From assembly GCF_030406725.1 (NCBI RefSeq), contig NZ_CP129107.1:434001-498000 (forward strand): DNA of 64,000 nucleotides, written 5' to 3'. Numbering within the stretch: the first letter of the stretch is position 1; each line of letters begins with the position of its first letter. Shown here in pieces: positions 17,211-25,832 of this stretch. Made by a program: the position numbers and the translations under genes. The DNA comes from Alteriqipengyuania flavescens (GTDB lineage Bacteria; Pseudomonadota; Alphaproteobacteria; Sphingomonadales; Sphingomonadaceae). The notes under the pieces were generated by a model. The model searched no databases. It was not told where the DNA came from and saw only the letters and a program-made list of their open reading frames with translations.

Positions 17211-17822
17211 CTAGTTTTCGCCCTCGTTGGAATCTTCTTCTTCTTCTTCCGCCGATGGCCGGTCGGGGTTCTCGTCCGGCCCCATCAGCGCATCGAACGC
17301 GTCATCCACCGGATCCAGTAGTCCGGCCGCCTTCAGCTCGTCGATGCCGGGCAGTTCGCGCCGGCTCTTGAGGCCGAAGTGGCTGAGGAATTCCGGCGTC
17401 GTGGCATAGATCACGGGGCGGCCCGGCACCTCGCGCCGTCCGGCAACGCGCACCCAGCCCGCTTCCATCAGCACATCGAGCGTGCCGCCGGAGGTCTGCA
17501 CCCCGCGAATGGATTCGATATCGGCGCGGGTCACGGGCTCGTGATAGGCGACGATCGCCAAAACCTCGGTGGCCGCGCGGCTCAGGCGGCGAACCTGCTC
17601 CCGCTCCCGCCGCAGCAGGTGGGCAAGGTCGGGCGCGGTCTGGAACTGCCAGCGCTTGCCCCGTTCGACCAGCCGGATCCCGCGCCCTTCGTAATGCGCT
17701 TCCAGGCTGCGTAGCGCATCGCGCACGTCTGCCCCGCCGAGATGGGTGGAAATCGCCTCCGCGCTCATCGGCTCTTCGGAAGCGAACAGCGTCGCTTCGA
17801 CCGAGCGTTCGAGATCGGACAT
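17211..17822 (-). CDS. scpB: segregation and condensation protein B
   Basis: A 203-residue winged-helix subunit of the SMC–ScpAB (condensin-like) complex that organises and segregates the chromosome. Two winged-helix domains cover about residues 5 to 160; the conserved block EVLAIVAYHEPVTRADIESIRGV lies at about 88 to 110. The C-terminus is very acidic (poly-Glu then DSNEGEN). The start MSDLERSVEATLF is the family N-terminus, and the gene begins five bases after the scpA stop, so the two are co-translated. Confidence 0.94.
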   Translation of the reverse strand: MSDLERSVEATLFASEEPMSAEAISTHLGGADVRDALRSLEAHYEGRGIRLVERGKRWQFQTAPDLAHLLRREREQVRRLSRAATEVLAIVAYHEPVTRADIESIRGVQTSGGTLDVLMEAGWVRVAGRREVPGRPVIYATTPEFLSHFGLKSRRELPGIDELKAAGLLDPVDDAFDALMGPDENPDRPSAEEEEEDSNEGEN

Positions 17823-17827
17823 CTCCG

Positions 17828-18634
17828 TCACTGAATGCGCCGTGCGTGCAACGGGCCGAAGGTCGTTTCCTGCCGCAATTCGGCGCGGCCCATGCGCGCC
17901 AGTTCCAGCATGGCGACGAAACTGCTGGCGAGCGCCGACTTGCGCAACCGGGGCTCGCTGCCGGGCGGGATGAAGTCCCTGATCTCGAACCAGTCGAGCT
18001 TGAGGCCGAGCATGGAGGATACGCGCTCCAGCGCGGTTTCCAGCGTCATCACCGGCCGTTCGCGGACCATGTGGATCGCCGGCTGCGTGCGCGCCTTCAC
18101 CTGCCCGTAAGCCTGCACGATGTCGTACCATTCGCAGCGCCACGCGGTCTTGCGGTCGATGCGCAGGCCCTCCGGTGCGCCGCGCAGGAAAACGTCGCGC
18201 CCGATCCGGTCGCCGCCCATCAGCCGCGCCGCCGCCTCGCGCATGGCGCCCAGCCGCTGGAGCCGCAGTTGCAGGCGCAGCGCCATCTCTTCGGGCGAAG
18301 GGTCCTCCTGCTCCTCTTTGGGGAGCAGCATGGCCGACTTGAGATAGGCCAGCCACGCTGCCATCACGAGGTAATCCGCCGCCAGCTCCAGCCGCAGCGC
18401 CTCGGCACGCTCGATATAGTTGAGGTACTGGTCCACCAGCGCGAGGATCGAGATCTGCCGCAAGTCGACCTTCTGCCGCCGCGCGAGGTCGAGCAACAGG
18501 TCGAGCGGGCCTTCCCACCCGTCAAGCTCCAGATACAGCGCCTCGTCGGCGCCTGGGGAGGAAGCAATACCGTCCCAGTCCTCCTGCGGCTGCGCCTCGT
18601 CGGCAGCGGTGAAGAGGAGATCGCCGTCGTTCAC
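17828..18634 (-). CDS. scpA: segregation and condensation protein A (kleisin)
   Basis: A 268-residue kleisin that bridges the SMC heads and binds ScpB. The signature LELDGWEGPLDLLLDLARRQKVDL lies at about residues 27 to 50, followed by YLNYIERAEALRLELAADYLVMAAWLAYLKSAMLLP. The C-terminal winged-helix binding the SMC cap is present (SFVAMLELARMGRAELRQE). The GTG start at 18,634 overlaps the nagZ TGA in a GTGA, indicating translational coupling; the reading frame stays open upstream only because it lies antiphase to nagZ. Confidence 0.94.
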   Translation of the reverse strand: MNDGDLLFTAADEAQPQEDWDGIASSPGADEALYLELDGWEGPLDLLLDLARRQKVDLRQISILALVDQYLNYIERAEALRLELAADYLVMAAWLAYLKSAMLLPKEEQEDPSPEEMALRLQLRLQRLGAMREAAARLMGGDRIGRDVFLRGAPEGLRIDRKTAWRCEWYDIVQAYGQVKARTQPAIHMVRERPVMTLETALERVSSMLGLKLDWFEIRDFIPPGSEPRLRKSALASSFVAMLELARMGRAELRQETTFGPLHARRIQ

Positions 18635-19644
18635 GCTGCCTCCGTGAGCGCGAGCAGCGCGTCCCGCTTGGCGAGCAATTCCGCATGATCGGCCGTGCGG
18701 GCGGGCGAGCCTGTGGCAGCCAGCGCCCGATCGAGCCGCGCCTTGCCGGCGTCCGACAGTGCGGGCAGTCGGTCGACGAGGCCCTGCTGGTCCTCCATCT
18801 TCGCCCAGCAGTTGAGCACGATGTCGCATCCCGCCGCGATGGCGCGCGCGCCGCGTTCCGGCACGGTGCCCTCCAGCGCCTGCATGTCGATATCGTCCGT
18901 CAGCAGCAGCCCGTCGAAACCGATCCGCCCGCGGATGATCTCGCGGATCACCGTTTCGGACAGGGTCGCCGGATTGTCCGCATCCCATTCGGTGAACAGC
19001 AGGTGGCCGGTCATGCCGACGGGGCAATCGTTGAGGGAACGGAAGGGCGCGATGTCGGTCTCCAGTTCCTCCGCCCCGGCGGTGACCGTGGGCATCGACT
19101 TGTGCGTGTCGACATAGGTCAGGCCGTGCCCCGGCATATGCTTGATGCAGCCGACCACCCCTGCGCGCTCCAGCCCCTGCAGGATTGCGCGGCCGAGCGC
19201 GGCGACCTGCATCGGCTCGCTCCCCAGCGCGCGGTCGCCGATCACGTCGTGGGTCCCCGGCCGCCGCACGTCGAGCGGCGGGTGGTAGGTGCAATTGATG
19301 CCGACCTCCGCGAGGTCCGCGCCCAGCGCTTCGGCGTTTACGCGGGCTGCCTCGATCGCGCTCGCAGGGGCGAGGCGGTAGAGCGCGTCGAACTTCTCGC
19401 CGGCGGGATAGGGCGGCCAATTGGGTGCTTTCATCCGCTGCACGCGGCCGCCTTCCTGGTCGATGGATACCAGCACGTCGCGGCCGTGGATTGCGCGCAC
19501 GTCGTCCGTCAGAGCGCGAAGCTGGTCCGCCGTGTCGATGTTGCGACCGAACAGGATGTAGCCCGCCGGATCGACCTCGCGGAAAAAGCCGCGTTCCGCG
19601 TCGGTCAGGCTAGTGCCGGAAAGGCCGAAAATCGCCGGTGTCAT
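18631..19644 (-). CDS. nagZ: beta-N-acetylhexosaminidase NagZ (GH3)
   Basis: A 337-residue cytoplasmic GH3 enzyme that removes N-acetylglucosamine from anhydro-muropeptides during peptidoglycan recycling, thereby shaping beta-lactamase-inducing signals where AmpR-type regulation exists. The hallmark is KHMPGHG (168 to 174) with the downstream histidine DTHKSMP (His181), and the nucleophile is Asp250 in LLLTDDIDMQ. IDQEGGRVQR (61 to 70) is another family motif. I start at MTPAIFGLSG; the extra 12 codons upstream are not conserved in style. It overlaps scpA by four bases and lies 90 bases beyond the SPOR gene. Confidence 0.94.
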   Translation of the reverse strand: MTPAIFGLSGTSLTDAERGFFREVDPAGYILFGRNIDTADQLRALTDDVRAIHGRDVLVSIDQEGGRVQRMKAPNWPPYPAGEKFDALYRLAPASAIEAARVNAEALGADLAEVGINCTYHPPLDVRRPGTHDVIGDRALGSEPMQVAALGRAILQGLERAGVVGCIKHMPGHGLTYVDTHKSMPTVTAGAEELETDIAPFRSLNDCPVGMTGHLLFTEWDADNPATLSETVIREIIRGRIGFDGLLLTDDIDMQALEGTVPERGARAIAAGCDIVLNCWAKMEDQQGLVDRLPALSDAGKARLDRALAATGSPARTADHAELLAKRDALLALTEAA

Positions 19645-19734
19645 CGCCGTGACGCTGGCACAGGCGATGCGGGCCGACAAGCGCGCCCCGCGCCCCGGCT
19701 GTTCAAAAACCGGGCCGCCGAGCCGCGAGTGCGC

Positions 19735-20430
19735 TCAGTTCTTGACCTGGCAGTCGATGCCGGCGTTCTTCAGGCGGCCGCACAGCGCATTCGCCTCGCC
19801 CGCATTGCCGGCCATCGCGCGAAGTGCGTATAGCGTGCCGTTGTCGACCTCCACCTGCACGATCGAGCGGCTGACGCCGTTCAGCGCGTCGGTCTTGCTG
19901 CGCAGCGCATTCCACGCGGTTTCGGCATTCTGGCGCGAGGAGAAGGCGCCCACCTGCACGCCGACACCGCTGGCCGCAGCGGCAGGAGCTTCCTCCTCGC
20001 CCGGCTGGCGGCGATCGATGCTGGGGCGCGCGGTTTCGCTGGCGGCAATCCGGCCTTCGGTTTCGCGACCCTCGCCCTGTTGCGGGGCGACGTCGCCGGT
20101 GCCTGCCGCCAGCTGGCCGCCGGCATCTTCGGGACGGGATTTGATCGGGCCTTCGGGGCTTTCGATGGTGCTGCCGTCGGCAATCATTTCCGGATCGGGT
20201 CCGGCGCGGGTCAGGGCCCAGATCGCGCCGACGACCGCGGCCACCACCAGCAAGCCGATGACCGCAATCCCGACGATCCGACCCGTATCGACCGTGCCGG
20301 CCTCCTCGTCCTCGTCACCTTCTAGCCAGGGGAGATGTTCGTCCTCGTCCGCGAATTCGAGGCGTTCTTCCTCGCGTTCCGCATCGTCGTATTCGTGCTC
20401 GTTCTCGTCGCCCCAGGACGTCATGGTCAC
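19735..20430 (-). CDS. SPOR-domain inner-membrane protein
   Basis: A 231-residue protein with an extremely acidic cytoplasmic N-terminus (residues 7 to 48), one transmembrane helix (about 52 to 73), a periplasmic linker rich in Gly, Ala and Glu, and a C-terminal SPOR domain (about 155 to 231, starting GVQVGAFSSRQNAETAWNAL). SPOR domains bind denuded glycan at the septum, so a role in cell division or wall turnover is likely. It sits between argS and nagZ as in many sphingomonads. GTG at 20,430 overlaps the argS stop (GTGA); ATG at 20,424 is the alternative start. Confidence 0.88.
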   Translation of the reverse strand: MTMTSWGDENEHEYDDAEREEERLEFADEDEHLPWLEGDEDEEAGTVDTGRIVGIAVIGLLVVAAVVGAIWALTRAGPDPEMIADGSTIESPEGPIKSRPEDAGGQLAAGTGDVAPQQGEGRETEGRIAASETARPSIDRRQPGEEEAPAAAASGVGVQVGAFSSRQNAETAWNALRSKTDALNGVSRSIVQVEVDNGTLYALRAMAGNAGEANALCGRLKNAGIDCQVKN

Positions 20431-22187
20431 AGCTCCTCGACCGCCTGCACCCCCAAAATGGCGAGGCCATTGCGGAAAACCTGCCCGATTTGGTCGGCGA
20501 GATAAAGCCTCGCTGCCGTCAGGGCGTCATCCTGTGCCACGATGATGCGCTTTTCGGGGTCGTCGTTGCCCGCGTTCCAGAAGGCATGGAAGGCCGCCGC
20601 GAGGTCGCCGAGGAAGAACGCGATGCGGTGCGCCTCGCGCGCCTTGGCCGCCTGCTCCACGATGCGCGGGAATTGCGCGGCCTGCTTCACGAGCGCGATT
20701 TCGTCTTCGCCCAGCCGGTCGATCGCGGCGGGATCGGGCCGCACGCCTGCCTCTTCCCCCTTGCGCAGTGTCGAATGGATCCGCGCATGCGCATATTGCA
20801 CGTAGAACACCGGGTTGTCCTTCGAGGCTTCCACCACCTTGGCGAAGTCGAAGTCCATCTGCGCTTCGGGCTTGCGGGTCAGCATGGTGAAGCGAACCAC
20901 GTCCTTGCCGACTTCTTCGACCACTTCGGCGAGCGTGACGAAATTGCCCGAACGCTTGGACATTTTCACCGGTTCGCCGTCGCGCAGCAACTGGACCATC
21001 TGGACCAGCTTGACGTCGAAAGGCACCTCGCGCCCTTCCATCTGCGCCAGCGCGGCGACGGCGGCCTTGATCCGCTTCACCGTGCCCGAATGGTCCGCGC
21101 CCCAGATGTCGATCAGCGCGTCGGCGCTTTCCGCCTTCTGCATGTGATAGGCGAGGTCGGCGCCGAAATAGGTCCACTTGCCGTCGGACTTGCGGATCGG
21201 GCGGTCCTGGTCGTCGCCGAACTGCGTGCTGCGGAACAAGGGCAGTTCCACCGGCTCCCAGTCGTCGAGCGTCTTGCCCTTGGGCGCTTCGAGGATACCG
21301 TCGTAGACCAGCCCTGCCTCGCGCAGCTTGGCCTCGGCCTCGGCCGGCTTTCCGGCGGCCTGCAATTCGGCTTCCGACGCAAAGGTTTCGTGATGGATGC
21401 CGAGCGAGGCGAGGTCCTGCCGGATCACTTCCATCATGGCCGCGACCGATGCGGTGCGGAAAATCTCCAGCCACTCGCTTTCCGGCTGGTCGGCGTAGCG
21501 ATCGCCGAATTCCTTCGCCAGCGCCATGCCGACCGGCTGCAGGTAGCTGCCGGGATAAAGGCCTTCGGGGATCGTCCCGACATCCTCGCCCAGTGCCTCG
21601 CGGTAGCGCAGGTGGGCGGAGCGGGCGAGCACGTCGACCTGGCCGCCGGCATCATTGACGTAATATTCGCGCGTGACGTTGTGGCCTGCGTATTCAAGCA
21701 GGCTGGCGAGCGCATCGCCGACCACCGCACCGCGGCAATGGCCCATGTGCATCGGCCCGGTCGGGTTGGCGGAGACGTATTCCACGTTCACCCGCTTGCC
21801 CCCGCCCATCGCGCTGCGACCATAATTGTCGCCCAGCGCCTCTATCGCGGCCAGCTCGCCCAGCCACATCGACCGGTCGAGCCGCAGGTTGAGGAAGCCG
21901 GGTCCGGCGATCTCGACCCCGGCGACGCCATCTTCGGCGCGCAGCCTGTCGGCGATCGCCTCTGCCAGCGCGCGGGGGTTCGTCCCGGCAGGCTTGGCGA
22001 GGACCATCGCGGCGTTGGTGGCAAGGTCGCCGTGGGAGGGATCGCGCGGCGGTTCGACGCTCACGTTACGGCGGTCGAGGCCTGTGGGCAGCATGCCGCC
22101 ATCGACCAGCGCATCGAGCGCGGCATCGACGCGGGCGGCGAGGCGGGCGTGGATCGTGAGTGTGTCGGTCATCTGGCTATCGGTCAT
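20427..22187 (-). CDS. argS: arginyl-tRNA synthetase
   Basis: A 586-residue class I aminoacyl-tRNA synthetase charging tRNA-Arg. The HIGH motif is in ANPTGPMHMGHCRG (HMGH at 147 to 150) and the KMSKS loop reads KMSKRSGN. The N-terminal tRNA D-arm domain (Add-1 type) and the C-terminal DALR anticodon domain (YVQYAHARIHSTLRK) are complete. Length is standard. ATG at 22,187 is followed by a second in-frame ATG six codons later (MTDTLTIHARL), which could also be the start. It overlaps the SPOR gene by four bases. Confidence 0.96.
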   Translation of the reverse strand: MTDSQMTDTLTIHARLAARVDAALDALVDGGMLPTGLDRRNVSVEPPRDPSHGDLATNAAMVLAKPAGTNPRALAEAIADRLRAEDGVAGVEIAGPGFLNLRLDRSMWLGELAAIEALGDNYGRSAMGGGKRVNVEYVSANPTGPMHMGHCRGAVVGDALASLLEYAGHNVTREYYVNDAGGQVDVLARSAHLRYREALGEDVGTIPEGLYPGSYLQPVGMALAKEFGDRYADQPESEWLEIFRTASVAAMMEVIRQDLASLGIHHETFASEAELQAAGKPAEAEAKLREAGLVYDGILEAPKGKTLDDWEPVELPLFRSTQFGDDQDRPIRKSDGKWTYFGADLAYHMQKAESADALIDIWGADHSGTVKRIKAAVAALAQMEGREVPFDVKLVQMVQLLRDGEPVKMSKRSGNFVTLAEVVEEVGKDVVRFTMLTRKPEAQMDFDFAKVVEASKDNPVFYVQYAHARIHSTLRKGEEAGVRPDPAAIDRLGEDEIALVKQAAQFPRIVEQAAKAREAHRIAFFLGDLAAAFHAFWNAGNDDPEKRIIVAQDDALTAARLYLADQIGQVFRNGLAILGVQAVEEL

Positions 22188-22262
22188 GGCCGCGCGCGGT
22201 AGCGGCTTAACGACAGGGAGGGAAGCTTACGCGCAGATCGGGCTGCGCGAAGGCGGTATCGC

Positions 22263-22910
22263 TCAGCGTGTGGCGTTATAGCGCAGTTGGCTTTCGTCGA
22301 GCTGGAATCCAACCAGCAGTTCGAAAGTGGCGCGGGCGATGGCGGCGCGCACTTCGGGCTTCGACAGCGGGTCGACTGCGGCTTCCACTTCGCCCGGACG
22401 GCGGCGGCGGGTGATTTCCTGCTCGATATCGGCGGGCAGCGATGCTGCGGCGCGGTTCACGAAGGCGCCGGCCTGGCCGCTCGCCTGCGCACGCTCCTGC
22501 CCGTCAGCGAAGTTCACGGTGACCGTGCCGACCTGCTTGGAGACGACCGAGCGGCCCGCCTGCAGCACCGTGGAGAAATAGGGCAGCTGCACGCTGCGTG
22601 CCCCGCGCGTGTCGGTACGGCGGGCGAGCACGTCGAACGTGGCGCCGGCGTAGATCTGGTCGCCCGTCTCGTCGCAAGTGGTGCGCACGTTGGTGATGGT
22701 CGCGGTCACGTCCATGTCCGCCAGCGTCCGGCCCGTGCCGTTGAAGGTCGTGATGTCGCCGGTGAAATCGGGCACGCCCACCGCCGGGCACAGCGAGCGC
22801 GCGGTCTGGATGCCGACGCCGTCTTCCAGCACGATATCGCCGCTCGACCGGCACGCGCCGAGCGTGGCAGCTAGGACGATGGCAGCAAGTGCGGCGTTAC
22901 GAGCGATCAT
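22263..22910 (-). CDS. conserved lipoprotein of unknown function
   Basis: A 215-residue protein with a lipoprotein signal and lipobox LGAC (Cys20). After the Cys the sequence is a beta-rich domain with two further cysteines (SLCPAVGVPDF and RTTCDETGDQ) that could form a disulfide in the periplasm, then a charged segment ITRRRRPGEVEAAVDPL and a C-terminal helix ending in FELLVGFQLDESQLRYNATR. I do not recognise a named family. It is divergent from ispH with about 100 bases between, where both promoters should lie, and 75 bases upstream of argS. Confidence 0.75.
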   Translation of the reverse strand: MIARNAALAAIVLAATLGACRSSGDIVLEDGVGIQTARSLCPAVGVPDFTGDITTFNGTGRTLADMDVTATITNVRTTCDETGDQIYAGATFDVLARRTDTRGARSVQLPYFSTVLQAGRSVVSKQVGTVTVNFADGQERAQASGQAGAFVNRAAASLPADIEQEITRRRRPGEVEAAVDPLSKPEVRAAIARATFELLVGFQLDESQLRYNATR

Positions 22911-23014
22911 TCCGGGACAATTCCTTCTAGCGTATCGCGCGGCCGGTCATCGGAGCGCGACGGCGCGCGTCCTAGCCCTTTCGCAGGCGCGCCACAACCG
23001 CTAGAGGCGGGTCC

Positions 23015-24007
23015 ATGAACGCCCCCTTTCCAAATCCCGACACACTGCAAGCGAACCCGGATGCGCGCGGCAAACCTGCGCTGAAAGTCCTGATCGCCGC
23101 CCCGCGCGGTTTCTGCGCCGGGGTGGACCGCGCCATCGAGATCGTCGAACGCGCGATCGAACGTTACGGCGCCCCGGTCTATGTCCGGCACGAGATCGTG
23201 CACAACCGCTATGTCGTCGACGAACTGAAGGCGATGGGCGCCGTCTTCGTGGAGGAACTGGACGAGGTGCCCGACGGCGTGCCCGTGGTCTTCAGCGCGC
23301 ACGGCGTGCCCAAGGCGGTGCCGGCCAAGGCGGAAGAGCGCGGGCTCGACTATCTCGACGCCACCTGCCCGCTGGTCAGCAAGGTCCACCGCCAGGCCGA
23401 ACGCCAGATGGAAAAGGGGCGCCACATCATCTTCGTCGGCCACGCCGGCCATCCAGAAGTCATCGGCACGCTGGGCCAGGTGCCCGAAGGTACGATGACG
23501 CTGGTCGAAACGGTCGAGGACGTCGCCGGGCTGCATTTCCCGGCCGAGGAGGGGCTTTCCTTCCTCACCCAGACGACCCTGTCGGTGGATGACACGGCGG
23601 AGATCATCAGCGCGCTGCAGACGCGCTTCCCGAACATCGTCGGCCCGAAGGCGGAGGACATCTGCTACGCGACTTCCAACCGGCAGGCTGCGGTCAAGGC
23701 CATCGCGCCCTCGTGCGACCTGATGCTGGTGATCGGTGCGCCCAACTCCTCCAACTCGCTGCGGCTGGTCGAAGTGGCCGAACGCTGCGGCACGGATGCG
23801 AAGCTGGTCCAGCGCGGGGCGGAGATCGATCCTTCGTGGCTCGACGGGGTCGGCACGCTCGGCCTCACCGCCGGGGCCTCCGCGCCGGAAAAGCTGGTCC
23901 GCGAAGTGATCGACCGGCTGGCGGAGTTCCGTGTCGTCGACGAGGAAAAGGTCCGTACGGCGGAAGAAAAGATGGTCTTCAAGCTGCCCCGCCAGCTGAT
24001 GGCCTGA
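23015..24007 (+). CDS. ispH: 4-hydroxy-3-methylbut-2-enyl diphosphate reductase
   Basis: A 330-residue [4Fe-4S] enzyme catalysing the last step of the non-mevalonate (MEP) isoprenoid pathway, giving IPP and DMAPP. The three iron–sulfur cysteines are visible in [24 protein letters not shown] and [10 protein letters not shown]. Substrate-binding histidines lie in [11 protein letters not shown] and [10 protein letters not shown], and the catalytic Glu segment is TLVETVEDV. It leads a group with thrB and rnhA, spaced 7 and -1 bases. Confidence 0.96.
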   Translation: MNAPFPNPDTLQANPDARGKPALKVLIAAPRGFCAGVDRAIEIVERAIERYGAPVYVRHEIVHNRYVVDELKAMGAVFVEELDEVPDGVPVVFSAHGVPKAVPAKAEERGLDYLDATCPLVSKVHRQAERQMEKGRHIIFVGHAGHPEVIGTLGQVPEGTMTLVETVEDVAGLHFPAEEGLSFLTQTTLSVDDTAEIISALQTRFPNIVGPKAEDICYATSNRQAAVKAIAPSCDLMLVIGAPNSSNSLRLVEVAERCGTDAKLVQRGAEIDPSWLDGVGTLGLTAGASAPEKLVREVIDRLAEFRVVDEEKVRTAEEKMVFKLPRQLMA

Positions 24008-24014
24008 CGCCGCG

Positions 24015-24977
24015 ATGGCGGTCTACACCCAGCTTTCGGCGGGAGAGATCGCGGCTTTCCTGGCCAGCTACGACGTCGGCGAGCTGCAATCGGTGAAGGG
24101 CATCGCGGAAGGCGTTTCCAACAGCAACTGGCTGGTGGAAACCACCGAAGCGCGCTTCATCCTCACCCGCTACGAACATCGCACGGACCCGGCGGACCTG
24201 CCCTATTTCCTCGGCCTGATGGACCACCTGTCGGCCCGCGGCTGCCCGGTGCCGCGCACGATCCACGATGCGGCGGGCGAATCGATTTCAGAGCTTGCCG
24301 GGCGCCCGGCGGCCTTGATCGAATTCCTGCCCGGCCTGTCCATCGACGATCCGAACGAGGCGCAGGCCCGCAGCGTCGGCGCGGCGCTGGCGGGCATCCA
24401 TTCCGGCGCACAAGGCTTTGCCGGGGAGCGCGCCAATTCGCTCGGCCCGGAGCAGGTGGCCGCGATGTTCGATGCTATGGGCGAGGATGCGCTCGGGCAG
24501 ATCGATCCCGCCCTGCCCGCCTTCGTTGCCGGCGAGCGCGCTTTCGTCGCCACGCAGTCTTTCGCGGAGCTGCCGCGCGGCACCATCCACGCCGACCTGT
24601 TTCCCGACAATGTGCTGATGCGCGGAACCGAAGTCGGCGGCCTGATCGATTTCTACTTCGCCTGCACCGATCACCTCGCGCTTGACCTTGCCACCACTCA
24701 CGCCGCCTGGGCGTTCGACCCGGACGGCGAATTCCGGCCCGCAATCGCGGCGGCGCTGGTGCAGGGGTACGAAGGGGCGCGGCCCATCCCTGGCCCCGAA
24801 CGGCTCGCCCTGCCCGCCCTTGCGCGGCAGGCCTGCCTGCGCTTCGTCGCCACCCGTGCGCAGGACTGGCTGGCGCATGACGGATCGGTCCTCGCCCCGC
24901 GCAAGGACCCGATGGATTTCGTCCGCCGCGGGCAGGCCTACGCAAGGCTCGGCACGGCGGCATTCGGAGTTTCGTAG
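24015..24977 (+). CDS. thrB: homoserine kinase, ThrB2 (aminoglycoside phosphotransferase-like) type
   Basis: A 320-residue kinase that phosphorylates homoserine for threonine synthesis. It belongs to the APH/choline-kinase fold and not the GHMP fold. Signs are the N-terminal [30 protein letters not shown]-binding region, the catalytic loop [14 protein letters not shown] (His and Asp of Brenner's motif, at about residues 191 to 204) and the metal-binding IDFYFA. Length is typical of ThrB2. The stop TAG shares one base with the GTG start of rnhA. ThrB together with IlvA elsewhere in the window covers part of the aspartate-family pathway. Confidence 0.93.
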   Translation: MAVYTQLSAGEIAAFLASYDVGELQSVKGIAEGVSNSNWLVETTEARFILTRYEHRTDPADLPYFLGLMDHLSARGCPVPRTIHDAAGESISELAGRPAALIEFLPGLSIDDPNEAQARSVGAALAGIHSGAQGFAGERANSLGPEQVAAMFDAMGEDALGQIDPALPAFVAGERAFVATQSFAELPRGTIHADLFPDNVLMRGTEVGGLIDFYFACTDHLALDLATTHAAWAFDPDGEFRPAIAAALVQGYEGARPIPGPERLALPALARQACLRFVATRAQDWLAHDGSVLAPRKDPMDFVRRGQAYARLGTAAFGVS

Positions 24978-25426
24978 TGAAGCAGGTCGAATTGTTCACC
25001 GATGGCGCGTGCAAGGGCAATCCCGGCCCCGGCGGCTGGGGCGCACTGCTGCGCCTTGGCCGCCACGAAAAGGAACTGGCGGGCGCGGAAGCGGAGACGA
25101 CCAACAATCGCATGGAAATGACCGCCGCGATCGAGGGGCTGCGCGCGCTGACCGAACCGTGCGGCGTGGCTCTCTATACCGACAGCAGGTACCTGATCGA
25201 CGGCATGACCAAGTGGATCGGCGGCTGGCAGAAGCGCGGCTGGGTCAACGCCAGCAAGAAACCGGTGCGCAATGCCGACCTGTGGCACGAACTGATCGAA
25301 CTGGCCGAGCGGCACGACGTCGCGTGGAACTGGGTGAAGGGCCATTCGGGCCACCCGGAAAACGAGCGGGTTGACCGGCTGGCAAGCGACGCCGCAGACG
25401 AGATCGCCCGCGCCGGCCGGCGGTAG
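24977..25426 (+). CDS. rnhA: ribonuclease HI
   Basis: A 149-residue endonuclease that cleaves the RNA strand of RNA–DNA hybrids, removing R-loops and primers. The four acidic residues are in place: Asp in [17 protein letters not shown], Glu in [12 protein letters not shown], Asp in ALYTDSRYL and the final Asp in NERVDRLAS, with the catalytic His in [11 protein letters not shown]. The start is GTG at 24,977, sharing a base with the thrB stop. Confidence 0.96.
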   Translation: MKQVELFTDGACKGNPGPGGWGALLRLGRHEKELAGAEAETTNNRMEMTAAIEGLRALTEPCGVALYTDSRYLIDGMTKWIGGWQKRGWVNASKKPVRNADLWHELIELAERHDVAWNWVKGHSGHPENERVDRLASDAADEIARAGRR

Positions 25427-25597
25427 GGCCGCAACTCTCATACCCCCATGCCAACCGTTGTGGCTGCGCCACGCCTACGGCTCCCCCCCGGGGAAGGGCT
25501 TGGAGGCGCTAGAGTCGAAAAGTTACACTATTATCTCCCCTCCCCGTGGGGAGGGGTCAGGGGTGGGGGTTCGACGCCCGAAGTATCGAAAAACCCG
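25427..25597. other. intergenic region with a G/C-block hairpin
   Basis: No gene is seen. The stretch holds a perfect 9-base inverted repeat, arms at 25,537–25,545 and 25,548–25,556, each a run of C or G broken by one T or A, followed by TCAGGGGTGGGGG. Such blocks occur as scattered intergenic repeats in many proteobacterial chromosomes. It lies between convergent rnhA and the DUF1508 gene, so it may help end either transcript, but no U-tract follows the stem. Confidence 0.5.
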
Positions 25598-25774
25598 TCA
25601 GATGTCGTCCATCGTCTCGGCGCCCGGACCGTTCTTCTTGATCGACTCGATGGCGTTCTTCGCGCCGGTCTTTGACGCGTAACCCTCGGTCCAGAAGATC
25701 GGCTCGGAATTGTACATGAAGTAGGCCACGAACTCGCCGGCCTTGTTCTTCTTGATCTTGAAATGATGCGCCAT
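25598..25774 (-). CDS. DUF1508 / YegP-type small protein
   Basis: A 58-residue protein with one DUF1508 repeat: MAHHFKIKKNKAGEFVAYF, then SEPIFWTEGYASKTGAKNAI, then ESIKKNGPGAETMDDI. The family motif E-x-Y-x-S-K-x-[GS]-x-x-N-G/A-I is clear. YegP-like proteins are small beta-alpha folds, mostly uncharacterised; some are linked to stress. AGGGAG lies about eight bases before the ATG. The gene stands alone between rnhA and the FAD oxidoreductase gene. Confidence 0.88.
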   Translation of the reverse strand: MAHHFKIKKNKAGEFVAYFMYNSEPIFWTEGYASKTGAKNAIESIKKNGPGAETMDDI

Positions 25775-25832
25775 CTGCGGGTCTCCCTTGGTTGTTGATC
25801 CGGCGACACCCTATCAAATGACATGAAGTTGG

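Noticed and set aside
20490-22202. A 570-codon plus-strand open frame over argS
   Set aside because: Antisense shadow of argS, which has complete HIGH and KMSKR motifs on the minus strand.
25427-25597. A tRNA gene suggested by GGGTTCGACGCCCG
   Set aside because: The T-arm-like stretch has no acceptor, D or anticodon stem in position; it is part of a G/C-rich intergenic repeat.
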